Shown: positions 1-7,506 of the stretch, one piece after another
Position numbering within the stretch: position 1 is the stretch's first letter
Layout: every line of letters begins with the position of its first letter
Assembly (NCBI GenBank): GCA_964594775.1
Contig: CAZQNO010000024.1
Span: 1-41,791 of the forward strand
Direction of reading: 5' to 3'
Source: CAYFVU01 sp964594775
Lineage (GTDB): Bacteria; Spirochaetota; Spirochaetia; DSM-16054; Sediminispirochaetaceae
DNA length: 41,791 nt
Made by a program: the position numbers and the translations under genes
Notes under the pieces: generated by a model
What the model was told of the DNA's origin: nothing
The model's database searches: none
Seen by the model: the letters and a program-made list of their open reading frames with translations, nothing else

Positions 1-116
1 AGAGAGCTTCTTCATTCTTTTTTCTGTACTTTATGCTAGCAAAAAACCCTCATAAACTGAAGGCAGTAAGCACGGCTCCCGTTTCCGTTTACGGTCTTTA
101 GAGCGATAGGACGTGA

Positions 117-797
117 TCAGCGGTGACTGTTACCGTCGAATGTGAGTAAATCGTAGTGAAGGCCCTGCTGGATGTGTACATGCATCTGTAACTGTGCACG
201 AACAGGATCTCCGCTGAATATCTCTTCCAATAGACTGCGGTGCCAATAAGCCCAATTTTCGAATTGCCGGAACCACGTGCAACGGGCGCTGTGGTAGAGG
301 ATCATCCTGAGTCCGATGCGGTTTAGGTTTTCTTTCAATTGCGTGTTGCCTGTTGCCTCTGCCAAAAAAAGATGGAATTCTCGGTGATATTCGGAGAAAC
401 AGCGAATGCTTTGCTCGTCTGTTACCTGCAATTCGTCGCATCGTTTCGCGAGGAAGTTGAGTCGCTCCCGCTGCTCGCCTGTGCTGTGCCTGGAAAGCAG
501 GTAAGCAGACATCACCTCAAGCGCCTCTCTCACTTGATAAATTTCGATTAAACGTTCTTTCGTTGCAAGTGGAATGCGCACACCCCACTTGGGAATGGCC
601 TCGATGATACCCTCGTGCTCCAGGCGTTTGAGAGCCTCTCTTACAGAAATGATCGATGTTCCCGTCAATTCGGCGAGTTTGCGCTGGGAGAGGAATTGAT
701 TCCGAGGAAGCGTGTCGTCGGCAATAGCTTCAAATAGAATAGAATAGGCTCGTTCGCCGATAGTAATGGGCTCATCAATGTCATTCTGTTTCATCAC
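117..797 (-). CDS. GntR-family transcriptional regulator with FCD ligand-binding domain
   Basis: DNA-binding regulator, probably a ligand-responsive repressor. The winged-helix domain occupies roughly residues 15-80, with the core LSQRKLAELTGTSIISVREA. The FCD helical domain follows (about 85-215) and keeps the metal/ligand histidines: YHREFH near residue 140, WHR near 188 and MHVH near 208. The length (226 aa) is usual for the family. The start is GTG at 797, or ATG at 794 one codon later; no strong ribosome site separates them. The gene is divergent from a close paralogue at 955, and more than half the residues in the first 100 match by eye. A good promoter lies just upstream. The ligand is not known, but the neighbouring carboxylate transporter suggests a sugar acid. 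Family assignment is firm; target genes are inferred. Confidence 0.93.
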   Translation of the reverse strand: MMKQNDIDEPITIGERAYSILFEAIADDTLPRNQFLSQRKLAELTGTSIISVREALKRLEHEGIIEAIPKWGVRIPLATKERLIEIYQVREALEVMSAYLLSRHSTGEQRERLNFLAKRCDELQVTDEQSIRCFSEYHREFHLFLAEATGNTQLKENLNRIGLRMILYHSARCTWFRQFENWAYWHRSLLEEIFSGDPVRAQLQMHVHIQQGLHYDLLTFDGNSHR

Positions 798-813
798 GGT
801 TGAATTACAGAAT

Positions 814-841
814 AGTATAGCGGGCTTTGTCGTAATGTCAA
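814..841 (-). promoter_or_regulatory. Sigma70-type promoter of the leftward GntR gene
   Basis: Read on the minus strand, TTGACA (836-841) and TATACT (814-819) are separated by 16 bp, and the regulator starts about 17 bases beyond the -10. This is close to consensus. It lies back to back with the rightward promoter at 874-901. Confidence 0.7.
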
Positions 842-873
842 ATCAAAAAACGTTGATACTTCACACCTTTTCC

Positions 874-901
874 TTGACTTCTCGATTAGGAGTGGTACAA
901 T
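874..901 (+). promoter_or_regulatory. Extended -10 promoter of the rightward GntR/TTT operon
   Basis: TTGACT (874-879) is followed after 16 bp by TACAAT (896-901), with a TG extended -10 dinucleotide at 893-894. The predicted transcription start falls inside the palindrome at 906-929, so a protein bound there would block initiation. Confidence 0.65.
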
Positions 902-905
902 TCTC

Positions 906-929
906 TTATAGCCGTTAAAACGGTTATAA
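906..929. promoter_or_regulatory. 24-bp palindromic operator candidate
   Basis: The sequence has CCGTT (912-916) and AACGG (919-923) around a 2-bp centre. It extends outward through TTATA-type arms with one mismatch, giving 11 of 12 paired positions per arm. It lies between the -10 element and the ATG at 955, as expected for autorepression by one of the two flanking GntR proteins. No second copy was noticed in the window. Confidence 0.6.
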
Positions 930-954
930 CAGTTAGTTTTCTTGTCAGGGAAGA

Positions 955-1620
955 ATGGACGGAACGATAACGAGCAGCGAAAAGGCGTACAGAAAACTCC
1001 TCGAAGCAATATTAGAGAACAGGCTGGAGAGAGGTGAATTTCTCTCTCAGAGAAGATTGGCAGCTTTAACCGACACCTCAATTATTTCTGTTCGTGAGGC
1101 ATTAAAGCGATTGGAACACGAATACCTCATAGAGGTGATTCCGAAGTGGGGCGTACGGATACCCGTAGAGACGAGGGAGAGAATAATCGAACTCTATACG
1201 ATTCGGGAGGCGCTGGAGGTGATGGCCGCCTATATCCTGGCGCAGCACATCGAAAGAGAGGACGCCGCCCTATTACAGGAATCGGCAGAGGCCTGTGATC
1301 TCATTTCTACCGAAGAGAACGGAAAAGTCGAGCTTTTTGCGGAAATGCACCGGAAGTTCCACCTCCAGCTGGCGGAAGCTACGAAAAACAGGCTCCTTAA
1401 ACAAGAGCTCGAACGTTTGAGAGTCAGGAGTCTCATTTTTCAGAGCAGCAAGGCAGAGTGGTACCGAGATTTGGAGAATCCCGAATGGTGGCATCGCGAC
1501 CTCGTAGGAGAGATTCTCTCAGGGGATCCGGACCATGCCGAAGAGGCGATGCATCGGCACGTTCAGCACGGTCTTCATCACGATCTCAGACTATTCGGCG
1601 AGGAAAAGGAGAGTGAGTAG
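955..1620 (+). CDS. GntR-family transcriptional regulator with FCD domain (paralogue)
   Basis: First gene of the rightward operon and likely its regulator. The winged helix (about residues 10-75, core LSQRRLAALTDTSIISVREA) is nearly the same as in the divergent regulator at 117-797, including the wing motif PKWGVRIP. The FCD domain follows with MHRKFH, WWHR and MHRHVQH as probable metal/ligand residues. The length is 221 aa. The ATG at 955 has a short AGGG (947-950) in front. The stop at 1620 nearly touches the next gene's GTG start (1622), suggesting translational coupling. The palindrome at 906-929 implies autoregulation. Family is certain; ligand is unknown. Confidence 0.93.
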   Translation: MDGTITSSEKAYRKLLEAILENRLERGEFLSQRRLAALTDTSIISVREALKRLEHEYLIEVIPKWGVRIPVETRERIIELYTIREALEVMAAYILAQHIEREDAALLQESAEACDLISTEENGKVELFAEMHRKFHLQLAEATKNRLLKQELERLRVRSLIFQSSKAEWYRDLENPEWWHRDLVGEILSGDPDHAEEAMHRHVQHGLHHDLRLFGEEKESE

Positions 1621-1621
1621 A

Positions 1622-2431
1622 GTGAAGCGCGCTGTCTGTAATGAACTATTCGGATCAATATCATTCGAGCAATCCTGCGATCTTCTCGCTTCTAATAATT
1701 TTCATGGCGTAGAAATTGCTCCGTTTACCCTTTACGATGAGAAGTATCGGATTAGTAAAGAGGATCTCTCTCGGGTCCGAAATGCTCTCTCCGGCTCCGG
1801 TCTTGATTTTGCGGGTTTCCACTGGCTGCTTTCGAAACCAGACGGTTTGCATCTCACGGCTGTAGATCCGGTCAAGAGAAAAGAGGCAAAGGAAAGACTC
1901 CTCTATCTCCTCGATCTATCCGGAGAATTGGGGGGCGGAAACCTCATTCTCGGTTCTCCGAAGCAGCGGGGTTCGGTCGATATCTCCAGCCAAAGGGCTG
2001 TCGGTTATTTGAGAGATGAACTTTCTGATATAGCCGTTCACGCACGGCAGTGTCGATCTAAGATATTGCTGGAAGCGCTGCCGAAATCGAGTACCGATGT
2101 GGTAAACACTCTGGAAGAAGTGCGTACAATTCTTAAAGAGATAGATGATGCCGGGATCGACGGCATGTTCGATTTTCACAACTGCGGCGACGAGTCTCTT
2201 TCGTGGGGTGAATTAATTCGGGAGTATTCTCGAATCATCAAACATGTACATCTCAACACCTGGGAGGGCGGCTATCCTGTACGCGGACAGAAGGATGAGT
2301 TTGAAGATGCCTTCACCGCGCTATCAGAGATTCAGTACGAGGGATGGATGTCCCTCGAGGTTTTTTCGGTTCTTGAAGACCCGAAGGAGCTTCTAAAATC
2401 AACTAAGGGTTTTCTCGATGCATTTGTATAA
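1622..2431 (+). CDS. TIM-barrel sugar phosphate isomerase/epimerase family protein
   Basis: A 269-aa member of the xylose-isomerase-like TIM-barrel (AP_endonuc_2) family, which includes IolE-type dehydratases, epimerases and sugar isomerases. The usual metal-site residues can be traced: Glu in LLEALPKSS, Asp/His in FDFHNCG, His in KHVHLN and Glu in MSLEVFS. The start is set at GTG 1622 because AAGGAG (1606-1611) lies 10 bases before it and upstream codons run into the regulator gene; GTG 1613 in the same frame is possible. It sits between the regulator and the transporter, so it probably acts on the imported substrate. The exact reaction cannot be read from the sequence. Confidence 0.85.
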   Translation: MKRAVCNELFGSISFEQSCDLLASNNFHGVEIAPFTLYDEKYRISKEDLSRVRNALSGSGLDFAGFHWLLSKPDGLHLTAVDPVKRKEAKERLLYLLDLSGELGGGNLILGSPKQRGSVDISSQRAVGYLRDELSDIAVHARQCRSKILLEALPKSSTDVVNTLEEVRTILKEIDDAGIDGMFDFHNCGDESLSWGELIREYSRIIKHVHLNTWEGGYPVRGQKDEFEDAFTALSEIQYEGWMSLEVFSVLEDPKELLKSTKGFLDAFV

Positions 2432-2439
2432 TTTCGGCA

Positions 2440-2461
2440 TTATCCTTCGTCGTAAGGATAA
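2440..2461 (+). other. Intercistronic stem-loop before tctC
   Basis: TTATCCTT (2440-2447) pairs perfectly with AAGGATAA (2454-2461) around a 6-nt loop. No T-run follows, so it is not a standard terminator. It may be an operator, a processing site or a 5' stabiliser for the binding-protein message. Confidence 0.4.
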
Positions 2462-2487
2462 AAAATATTATTAAGGAGGTTATCACG

Positions 2488-3525
2488 ATGAAAAAGGCAC
2501 TTTTTACAATCGTGGTACTAGTCGTAGCCGCACTGCTGATCCCTTCGGCCGTATTTGCCGGAGGAAAGCAGGAGACTGCGGGAGAGGATCTTGGATGGAA
2601 ACCGGAAAAGACTATCACACTCATTGTTCCATGGGGAGCCGGTGGCGCCACCGACCAGACCTGTAGGACCGTAGTGAGTGAGATGGAACCGATCCTCGGG
2701 CAAAAAATTGCCGTAGTAAACCAACCGGGTGCTTCGGGTTCTACCGGACAACAGTCTGCATGGGATGCGCCTCACGATGCCTACACGTGGGCAGGCAATG
2801 CCGATGCGAGTGTGGCAACCTATCAGGTGCTCGATCTCACTCCAGACATCTCTCACCGGGATTGGCAGGCGTATTTTGCGATTTTCACTCCCTGTGTCAT
2901 CTGTGTGAATCCCGACTCCGACATTAAAGACTGGGACAGCCTCATTGAAGCCTTCCAGACGAGGAACGTGAATGTGGCAAGCGCAGGTATAGGAGCCGGC
3001 GGCCATATCGCCGCTGAGGCCTTCGTCGGCAACGTCGATGGAGTCGATTCCTACAACCATGTGCCGTATAAGGGCGGCAATCCCGCGGTCGTGGCAACGG
3101 TGTCCGGCGAGACCGAGGTGGTCATGCAGCTATCTATGGAAGTAGCGGATATGCTGCGTGCGGGTAAGCTGAGAGCCATTGCAGCAATGGACAGCAAGCC
3201 CTTGAAGATCACCGATGTGGATGAGATTCCGCCGATTACCGATTTCAGCCCCGGTTTTCCCAGCGTCGGTTTCAATTTCGGACTCTACATCCCGGAAGAT
3301 ATTCCTGGTGATGCGGCCGAGGCAATCGGAAAGGCTTTCGACATGGCCGCCAAAACCGAGGCGGTTGCGAAACTCGCCGAGTCCAAGGGAAGTGTAGCCG
3401 TCTCCATAAGAGGGGACGAGGCGGACAACATAATGGAACAGGCTGCCTCCATGTTCGGCTGGCTTCTCTATGATGCCGGTGTGGCGGAGATTAGTCCCGA
3501 AAAGTTTGATATAAAGAAACCATAG
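2488..3525 (+). CDS. tctC: Tripartite tricarboxylate transporter substrate-binding protein (TctC/BugT family)
   Basis: Extracytoplasmic binding protein of a TTT-family importer, a class that typically takes up carboxylates. A signal peptide of about 24 residues ends in VFAGGKQE, the spirochaetal lipoprotein-like pattern. The mature domain starts with ITLIVPWGAGGATDQ and contains VNQPGASGSTG and VPYKGGNPAVVA, the family's ligand-loop signatures. The length is 345 aa. A near-perfect Shine-Dalgarno site (AAGGAGG) precedes the ATG. The membrane partners follow at 3613 and 4105. A strong hairpin separates this gene from them, consistent with higher expression of the binding protein. The ligand is not known; enzymes around it suggest a sugar acid rather than citrate. 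Confidence 0.93.
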   Translation: MKKALFTIVVLVVAALLIPSAVFAGGKQETAGEDLGWKPEKTITLIVPWGAGGATDQTCRTVVSEMEPILGQKIAVVNQPGASGSTGQQSAWDAPHDAYTWAGNADASVATYQVLDLTPDISHRDWQAYFAIFTPCVICVNPDSDIKDWDSLIEAFQTRNVNVASAGIGAGGHIAAEAFVGNVDGVDSYNHVPYKGGNPAVVATVSGETEVVMQLSMEVADMLRAGKLRAIAAMDSKPLKITDVDEIPPITDFSPGFPSVGFNFGLYIPEDIPGDAAEAIGKAFDMAAKTEAVAKLAESKGSVAVSIRGDEADNIMEQAASMFGWLLYDAGVAEISPEKFDIKKP

Positions 3526-3549
3526 TATTAGTATCTTGATACCCCGATG

Positions 3550-3573
3550 GGGCGGCGCTGTACAGCGCCGCCC
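3550..3573 (+). terminator. Strong GC hairpin between tctC and tctB (partial terminator or mRNA 3' stabiliser)
   Basis: The 24 bases form a perfect palindrome: GGGCGGCGCTGT and its exact complement. The following TCTTCT is a poor U-tract, so full termination is unlikely. The position fits a processing/stability hairpin that raises binding-protein mRNA over permease mRNA. Confidence 0.65.
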
Positions 3574-3612
3574 TCTTCTAGTACATGAGGAAAGCGGGGA
3601 AAGGGAGAGAAT

Positions 3613-4089
3613 ATGGACGACAAGACCATGATAAAGGCAGATTTCATTAGCTCGATCGTCATCATAGCTTTCAGCGCCTTGGTGACCTTCGTTTCATTTC
3701 GTATGCCTACCTATGAGGAGTGGGGACTCTATGCGACACCGAGCATAGCGCCCATTGCCTTCGGCTTTCTCCTCTTGTTGTGCGGTCTCGTACTCTTTGT
3801 GAGAAGCTTAGCGAAAAGAGGATACAAGATTTCTGTTGGAAAGGATCATCTGCAGCAAGTAATTCACTCAAAGGCGGTTATGCAGTTCTTCGTTGTTCTC
3901 GGACTGGTGATCGTCTACTACATTTTTCTCGGAAAGGTGCATTTTGTTGTGATAAGCGCTTTGTACGTGTTCTTCAACATCTTCTATTTCCGGAGTACCG
4001 CGTTGTGGAAGAACCTCCTCATCTCAGGGCTCGCCGCGGTAATTATTTGGTATCTCTTCAATTATCTGTTTCTTATCCCACTGCCATAG
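3613..4089 (+). CDS. tctB: Tripartite tricarboxylate transporter small permease (TctB family)
   Basis: Small membrane subunit of the TTT importer. The 158-aa protein shows four hydrophobic segments: about residues 8-26, 43-65, 88-108 and a C-terminal pair from about 113 to 155. This is the typical TctB size and topology. The ATG at 3613 has AGGGAGAG just upstream. It lies between tctC and tctA in the usual order. Identification rests mainly on size, hydrophobicity and position, because this subunit is poorly conserved in sequence. Confidence 0.88.
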   Translation: MDDKTMIKADFISSIVIIAFSALVTFVSFRMPTYEEWGLYATPSIAPIAFGFLLLLCGLVLFVRSLAKRGYKISVGKDHLQQVIHSKAVMQFFVVLGLVIVYYIFLGKVHFVVISALYVFFNIFYFRSTALWKNLLISGLAAVIIWYLFNYLFLIPLP

Positions 4090-4104
4090 AACGGAGGAGT
4101 ATTC

Positions 4105-5643
4105 ATGGGAGTCGTTTACTTTATTCAGGAGTTCATTGAACTCATCACCCCGATGAACCTGTTCTACGCCTTCGTGGCGGTACAACTGGGTATCATCTTC
4201 GGCATGCTCCCCGGTCTCACCGCAACGGTGGGTATCGCAATCCTCACGGCCCTCACCTTTAAATGGGACCCGGGAAATGCGATTCTCGTGTTGGTGGGAA
4301 TCTACGTAGGCGCCATATACGGCGGGAGCAGATCGGCGGTCCTCTTGAACATTCCCGGAACGCCGGCCAGTGCCGCCACCTGTCTCGACGGCTATCCCCT
4401 TTCCCGCAGCGGGCGGGCCTCCGAGGCGCTGGGTTTGGCCACCACCTCGTCGTTTCTCGGTTCATTCGTCGGGGTTATTGCTCTTTCATTTCTTACTCCG
4501 ATACTGGGTAATCTTGCCCTCGAGTTCAAATCCTACGAAATATTCTGGGTCGCCATCTTCGGCGTCGCAATCTGCGGCAATCTCACCGCGGCAAAGGACC
4601 CTCTCAAGGGGTGGATTTCCGGCATCCTCGGTATCATGTTTTCCTTCGTCGGCATGGAGGCGATTCAGGGGTATAGGCGATTCACCTTTGGAATCGCCGA
4701 GCTGAATGCGGGATTCGGGATCATTCCCGTCCTGGTAGGCACCTATGCGTTGGTAGAAATTCTGGATACTCTCTCCGATACCAGTGTGGAAAAGAAAATG
4801 GCCCAGGTGGGCCGCGTTCTTCCGCAGATGCGGGATATTCTTGCCAACTGGTTCAACATCATCCGGTCGGGAGTAATCGGTATCTTTACCGGTATCATCC
4901 CGGGGGTCGGTGAAAATATCGGCTCCTATGTCGCCTATGATTTCGCAAAACGGGCAAGCAAGACACCCGAAAAGTTCGGAAAAGGTTCGGAGGAAGGTCT
5001 CATCGCCTCCGAGACTGCGAACAACGCGGTCGTTGGAGGGGCCCTCATTCCGGTGCTCGCCCTCGCGATACCGGGAAGTCCCCCGGCGGCGGTCCTCCTG
5101 GCGGCGCTTCTCCTCCACGATGTTCGGCCGGGACCTCTGCTGTTTATCGAGAATCCAATGTATCCCTACAGATTTACGGCGATGTTTCTTCTCGCTACCA
5201 TCGCAATGTTTATCCTCGGCCTCCTCATCGTAAAGCCTCTTCTCTGGCTTCTTCGCATTAAAAAGTCAATCATGATGCCGATTGTATTCGTGCTCTGCAT
5301 GGTTGGCACCTACGCAATTGCCGGACGGATCTTCGACATTTGGGTCATGATCCTCTTTGGACTTCTCGGTTTTCCTATGAGGAAACTCGGGTATCCCGAG
5401 GCTCCGTTGGTGCTCGGAATCATCTTGGGGCCGATGGTCGATGAAAATCTTCGCCGCGGTCTTATCCTGTCGGAAGGCAGCATTTTTCCTTTTTTCTCCG
5501 GAACGATCAACATCATCCTCATCGCAGCAACTTTCCTCACCCTTTTTGGGAGGACTGCACCGGTGAGGGCCGCCATCGGGATGGCAACATCTCCTCTACG
5601 GCTGCTAGTTGCAAAGATAAAAAAGGCGGTCGGTCTGTCATGA
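4105..5643 (+). CDS. tctA: Tripartite tricarboxylate transporter large permease (TctA family)
   Basis: Main membrane-spanning subunit (512 aa, about 12 hydrophobic segments) that moves the substrate using an ion gradient. Family motifs are clear: GMLPGLTATVGIA near the N-terminus, YGGSRSAVLLNIPGTPASAA near residue 75, and the internal-repeat counterpart GIIPGVGENIGSY near 265. ANNAVVGGALIPVLALAIPG also matches the family. AACGGAGGAG precedes the ATG. Its stop overlaps the ATG of the next gene (5640) by four bases, so the truncated epimerase belongs to the same operon. Confidence 0.95.
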   Translation: MGVVYFIQEFIELITPMNLFYAFVAVQLGIIFGMLPGLTATVGIAILTALTFKWDPGNAILVLVGIYVGAIYGGSRSAVLLNIPGTPASAATCLDGYPLSRSGRASEALGLATTSSFLGSFVGVIALSFLTPILGNLALEFKSYEIFWVAIFGVAICGNLTAAKDPLKGWISGILGIMFSFVGMEAIQGYRRFTFGIAELNAGFGIIPVLVGTYALVEILDTLSDTSVEKKMAQVGRVLPQMRDILANWFNIIRSGVIGIFTGIIPGVGENIGSYVAYDFAKRASKTPEKFGKGSEEGLIASETANNAVVGGALIPVLALAIPGSPPAAVLLAALLLHDVRPGPLLFIENPMYPYRFTAMFLLATIAMFILGLLIVKPLLWLLRIKKSIMMPIVFVLCMVGTYAIAGRIFDIWVMILFGLLGFPMRKLGYPEAPLVLGIILGPMVDENLRRGLILSEGSIFPFFSGTINIILIAATFLTLFGRTAPVRAAIGMATSPLRLLVAKIKKAVGLS

Positions 5644-6110
5644 GGGTCTTAGGCCTTTTTTCCGTCAGCTATGCCGGGTTTTGGGGGCAAACAGCTCTTT
5701 CTACGGAGCAGTTTGTCGATAAGGCGGCAGAGCTTGGTTTTAGCGGAATCTTACTCATGGCTAAACGTCCCCATCTTTCGCCTCTCGATTTCGGTGAGCA
5801 AAGACTCAAAGAGCTGAAAAGCCGGATAGAAGGCCTTGGTCTGCAGATGATAGGGCTTGCCGCATATAATGATTTCCTCCTCGACGGACCCGCAGAGGTG
5901 CCCCTCTTCGAGATGCAAATGCAGTACATTGAAGAGTCTTGCCGCATCTGTGCCCTTCTGGGAGGAGAAATAGTGAGAGTGTTCACCGGGTATGGCGGTT
6001 CTTTATCTGATTCGTCTCCCCATAGGGAGTGGGAGAGAGTAGTACGGGGATTGCAGGAGACCGGTGACAGGGCAGTTGCTTACGGGGTGAAATTGGCGGT
6101 GCAGAACCAT
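5640..6110 (+). CDS. TIM-barrel sugar phosphate isomerase/epimerase, N-terminal part (cut by assembly gap)
   Basis: The first 157 residues of a TIM-barrel isomerase/epimerase are present, beginning MRVLGLFSVSYAGFWGQ and ending at KLAVQNH, the strand-5 metal-site motif of this family. ATG overlaps the tctA stop. After KLAVQNH come 100 Ns. Sequence immediately to the right of the Ns repeats the last 55 bases exactly, and the family's C-terminus then appears in another frame (6268-6405). The family normally runs 270-290 residues, so roughly 80-90 residues are missing. I read this as a damaged assembly of an otherwise normal gene, though a real internal deletion is possible. Confidence 0.8.
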
Positions 6111-6265
6111 NNNNNNNNNNNNNNNNNNNNNNNNNNNNNNNNNNNNNNNNNNNNNNNNNNNNNNNNNNNNNNNNNNNNNNNNNNNNNNNNNNNNNNNNNN
6201 NNNNNNNNNNGGAGACCGGTGACAGGGCAGTTGCTTACGGGGTGAAATTGGCGGTGCAGAACCAT
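6056..6265. other. Assembly gap of 100 N flanked by an exact 55-base direct duplication
   Basis: Bases 6056-6110 and 6211-6265 are identical, and the Ns fill exactly the space between (6111-6210). Fifty-five is a common final k-mer length for de Bruijn assemblers. The duplicate is therefore probably two contig ends that share one k-mer rather than a biological repeat. Confidence 0.9.
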
Positions 6266-6267
6266 AA

Positions 6268-6405
6268 GGACTGTCCGAGGGCGGATATACAGGGCCTCTT
6301 GTATATGAGATGTGTTCTCCGCTCAAAGGCGGAGGCGGGGAAAAGAATCTAGACGAAAAGGCGGCGGCTTTTCTCGGATTCATAGGCCGCCGGGAAAATA
6401 TATAA
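6268..6405 (+). pseudogene. C-terminal fragment of the same TIM-barrel epimerase
   Basis: Read from GGA at 6268 to TAA at 6403-6405, the translation contains LSEGGYTGPLVYEMCSPLK and then a glycine run and NLDEKAAAFLGFI. This is the classic end of IolE-like epimerases (G-Y-x-G-x-x-x-Y-E-M-C-S-P-L-x-G-G-G). It is in a different frame from the N-terminal part, and an in-frame TAA lies directly before it (6265-6267). It should be joined to 5640-6110 through sequence missing from the assembly. If the assembly is correct, the gene is a deleted pseudogene. Confidence 0.75.
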
Positions 6406-6436
6406 TTTAGTACGTTTTTCTGCAGGAAGGTAGCAT

Positions 6437-7486
6437 ATGAAGTATGGATTTGGAATAATAGGTCTCGGCATGATAGCTGATTTTCACGCCCGGGCGATTG
6501 AAGAGATGGAAGAAGGGTATGTGGCAGCCTGCTACAGCAGGTCCGCGGAGAAAGCGGCGGCGTTTGGGAAAAAATTCGGCTGCACGGGCTACACAAACTA
6601 TAGAGAGTTCCTTGCCCACCAGGGGCTGGATATCGTGTCGGTGTGCACCCCCTCCGGTCTCCACCTCGAACCGACCTTAGAGGCGGTGGAGGCAGGAAAA
6701 CACGTTATCGTAGAAAAGCCCCTCGAGGTGACGCTCAAACGCTGCGATGCGATGATAGAGGGAGCGGAGAGAAACGGAGTTCTTCTGGCGGGAATATTTC
6801 CCTCCCGTTTTCATGAAATTGCCTCGGTTATTAAAAGCACTGTAGACAGCGGACGGTTCGGTACCCTCAGCCTCGGGGATGCCTATGTGAAGTGGTACCG
6901 GAGTCAAAAGTACTACGACGAGGGAGGATGGAAGGGAACATGGAAGTACGATGGAGGCGGAGCGCTTATGAACCAGTCCATCCACGCCATAGACCTTCTC
7001 CAATGGTTTATGGGACCGGTGGCTTCCCTCCAGGCTACAACGGGCATGCGCGGGCATGAGAGGATCGAAGTAGAGGATACCGCTGTCGCGGTTTTGCGCT
7101 TCGAAAACGGCGCCCTGGGGGTGATTGAAGGGACGACGTCGGTGTATCCCGGTTTTCTCAAGAGAATCGAAATTTCCGGAAGCAGGGGAAGCGTGATCCT
7201 GGAAGAGGAAGATCTGAAGTATTGGCAGTTTGATGAAGAGCAGGAGGAGGATGCGAGAATCAGAGATTCTTTTCTTTCTAAAACGAAGACCGGCGGCGGG
7301 GCCTCGGATCCCAGCGCAATCGGTTATCATGGTCACCAGGCCCAGTTCCAGGATCTCTGCAGAGCCATCGACGAAGGTCGCACTCCCTTAGTCGATGGTC
7401 CGGAGGCCCGTAAATCGGTGCAAATAATTCTGGCGATATATGAGAGTGCAAAGAGCGGCAGGAGAGTAGACCTCCCGCTAAAATAA
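6437..7486 (+). CDS. Gfo/Idh/MocA family NAD(P)-dependent oxidoreductase
   Basis: Sugar or cyclitol dehydrogenase of the glucose-fructose oxidoreductase/inositol dehydrogenase family, 349 aa. The Rossmann domain (about 1-120) begins with FGIIGLGMIADFHARA (GxGxxA-type nucleotide fold) and contains the catalytic EKPLEVTL motif near residue 95. The C-terminal domain has GGGALMNQSIHAIDLL, with the conserved His/Asp pair of the active site near residue 180. AAGGTAG precedes the ATG. Its stop overlaps by one base an ATG at 7486, but the next gene more likely starts at 7507. Lying among TIM-barrel epimerases, it probably oxidises a ring hydroxyl to a keto group that the epimerases then act on. Substrate unknown. 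Confidence 0.92.
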   Translation: MKYGFGIIGLGMIADFHARAIEEMEEGYVAACYSRSAEKAAAFGKKFGCTGYTNYREFLAHQGLDIVSVCTPSGLHLEPTLEAVEAGKHVIVEKPLEVTLKRCDAMIEGAERNGVLLAGIFPSRFHEIASVIKSTVDSGRFGTLSLGDAYVKWYRSQKYYDEGGWKGTWKYDGGGALMNQSIHAIDLLQWFMGPVASLQATTGMRGHERIEVEDTAVAVLRFENGALGVIEGTTSVYPGFLKRIEISGSRGSVILEEEDLKYWQFDEEQEEDARIRDSFLSKTKTGGGASDPSAIGYHGHQAQFQDLCRAIDEGRTPLVDGPEARKSVQIILAIYESAKSGRRVDLPLK

Positions 7487-7506
7487 TGAATAAGGAGAAA
7501 TGTCCT

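Noticed and set aside
6056..6265. Transposon insertion with a 55-bp target duplication
   Set aside because: The space between the copies contains only Ns, and a 55-bp target duplication is far longer than known insertion sequences make. A k-mer overlap explains it better.
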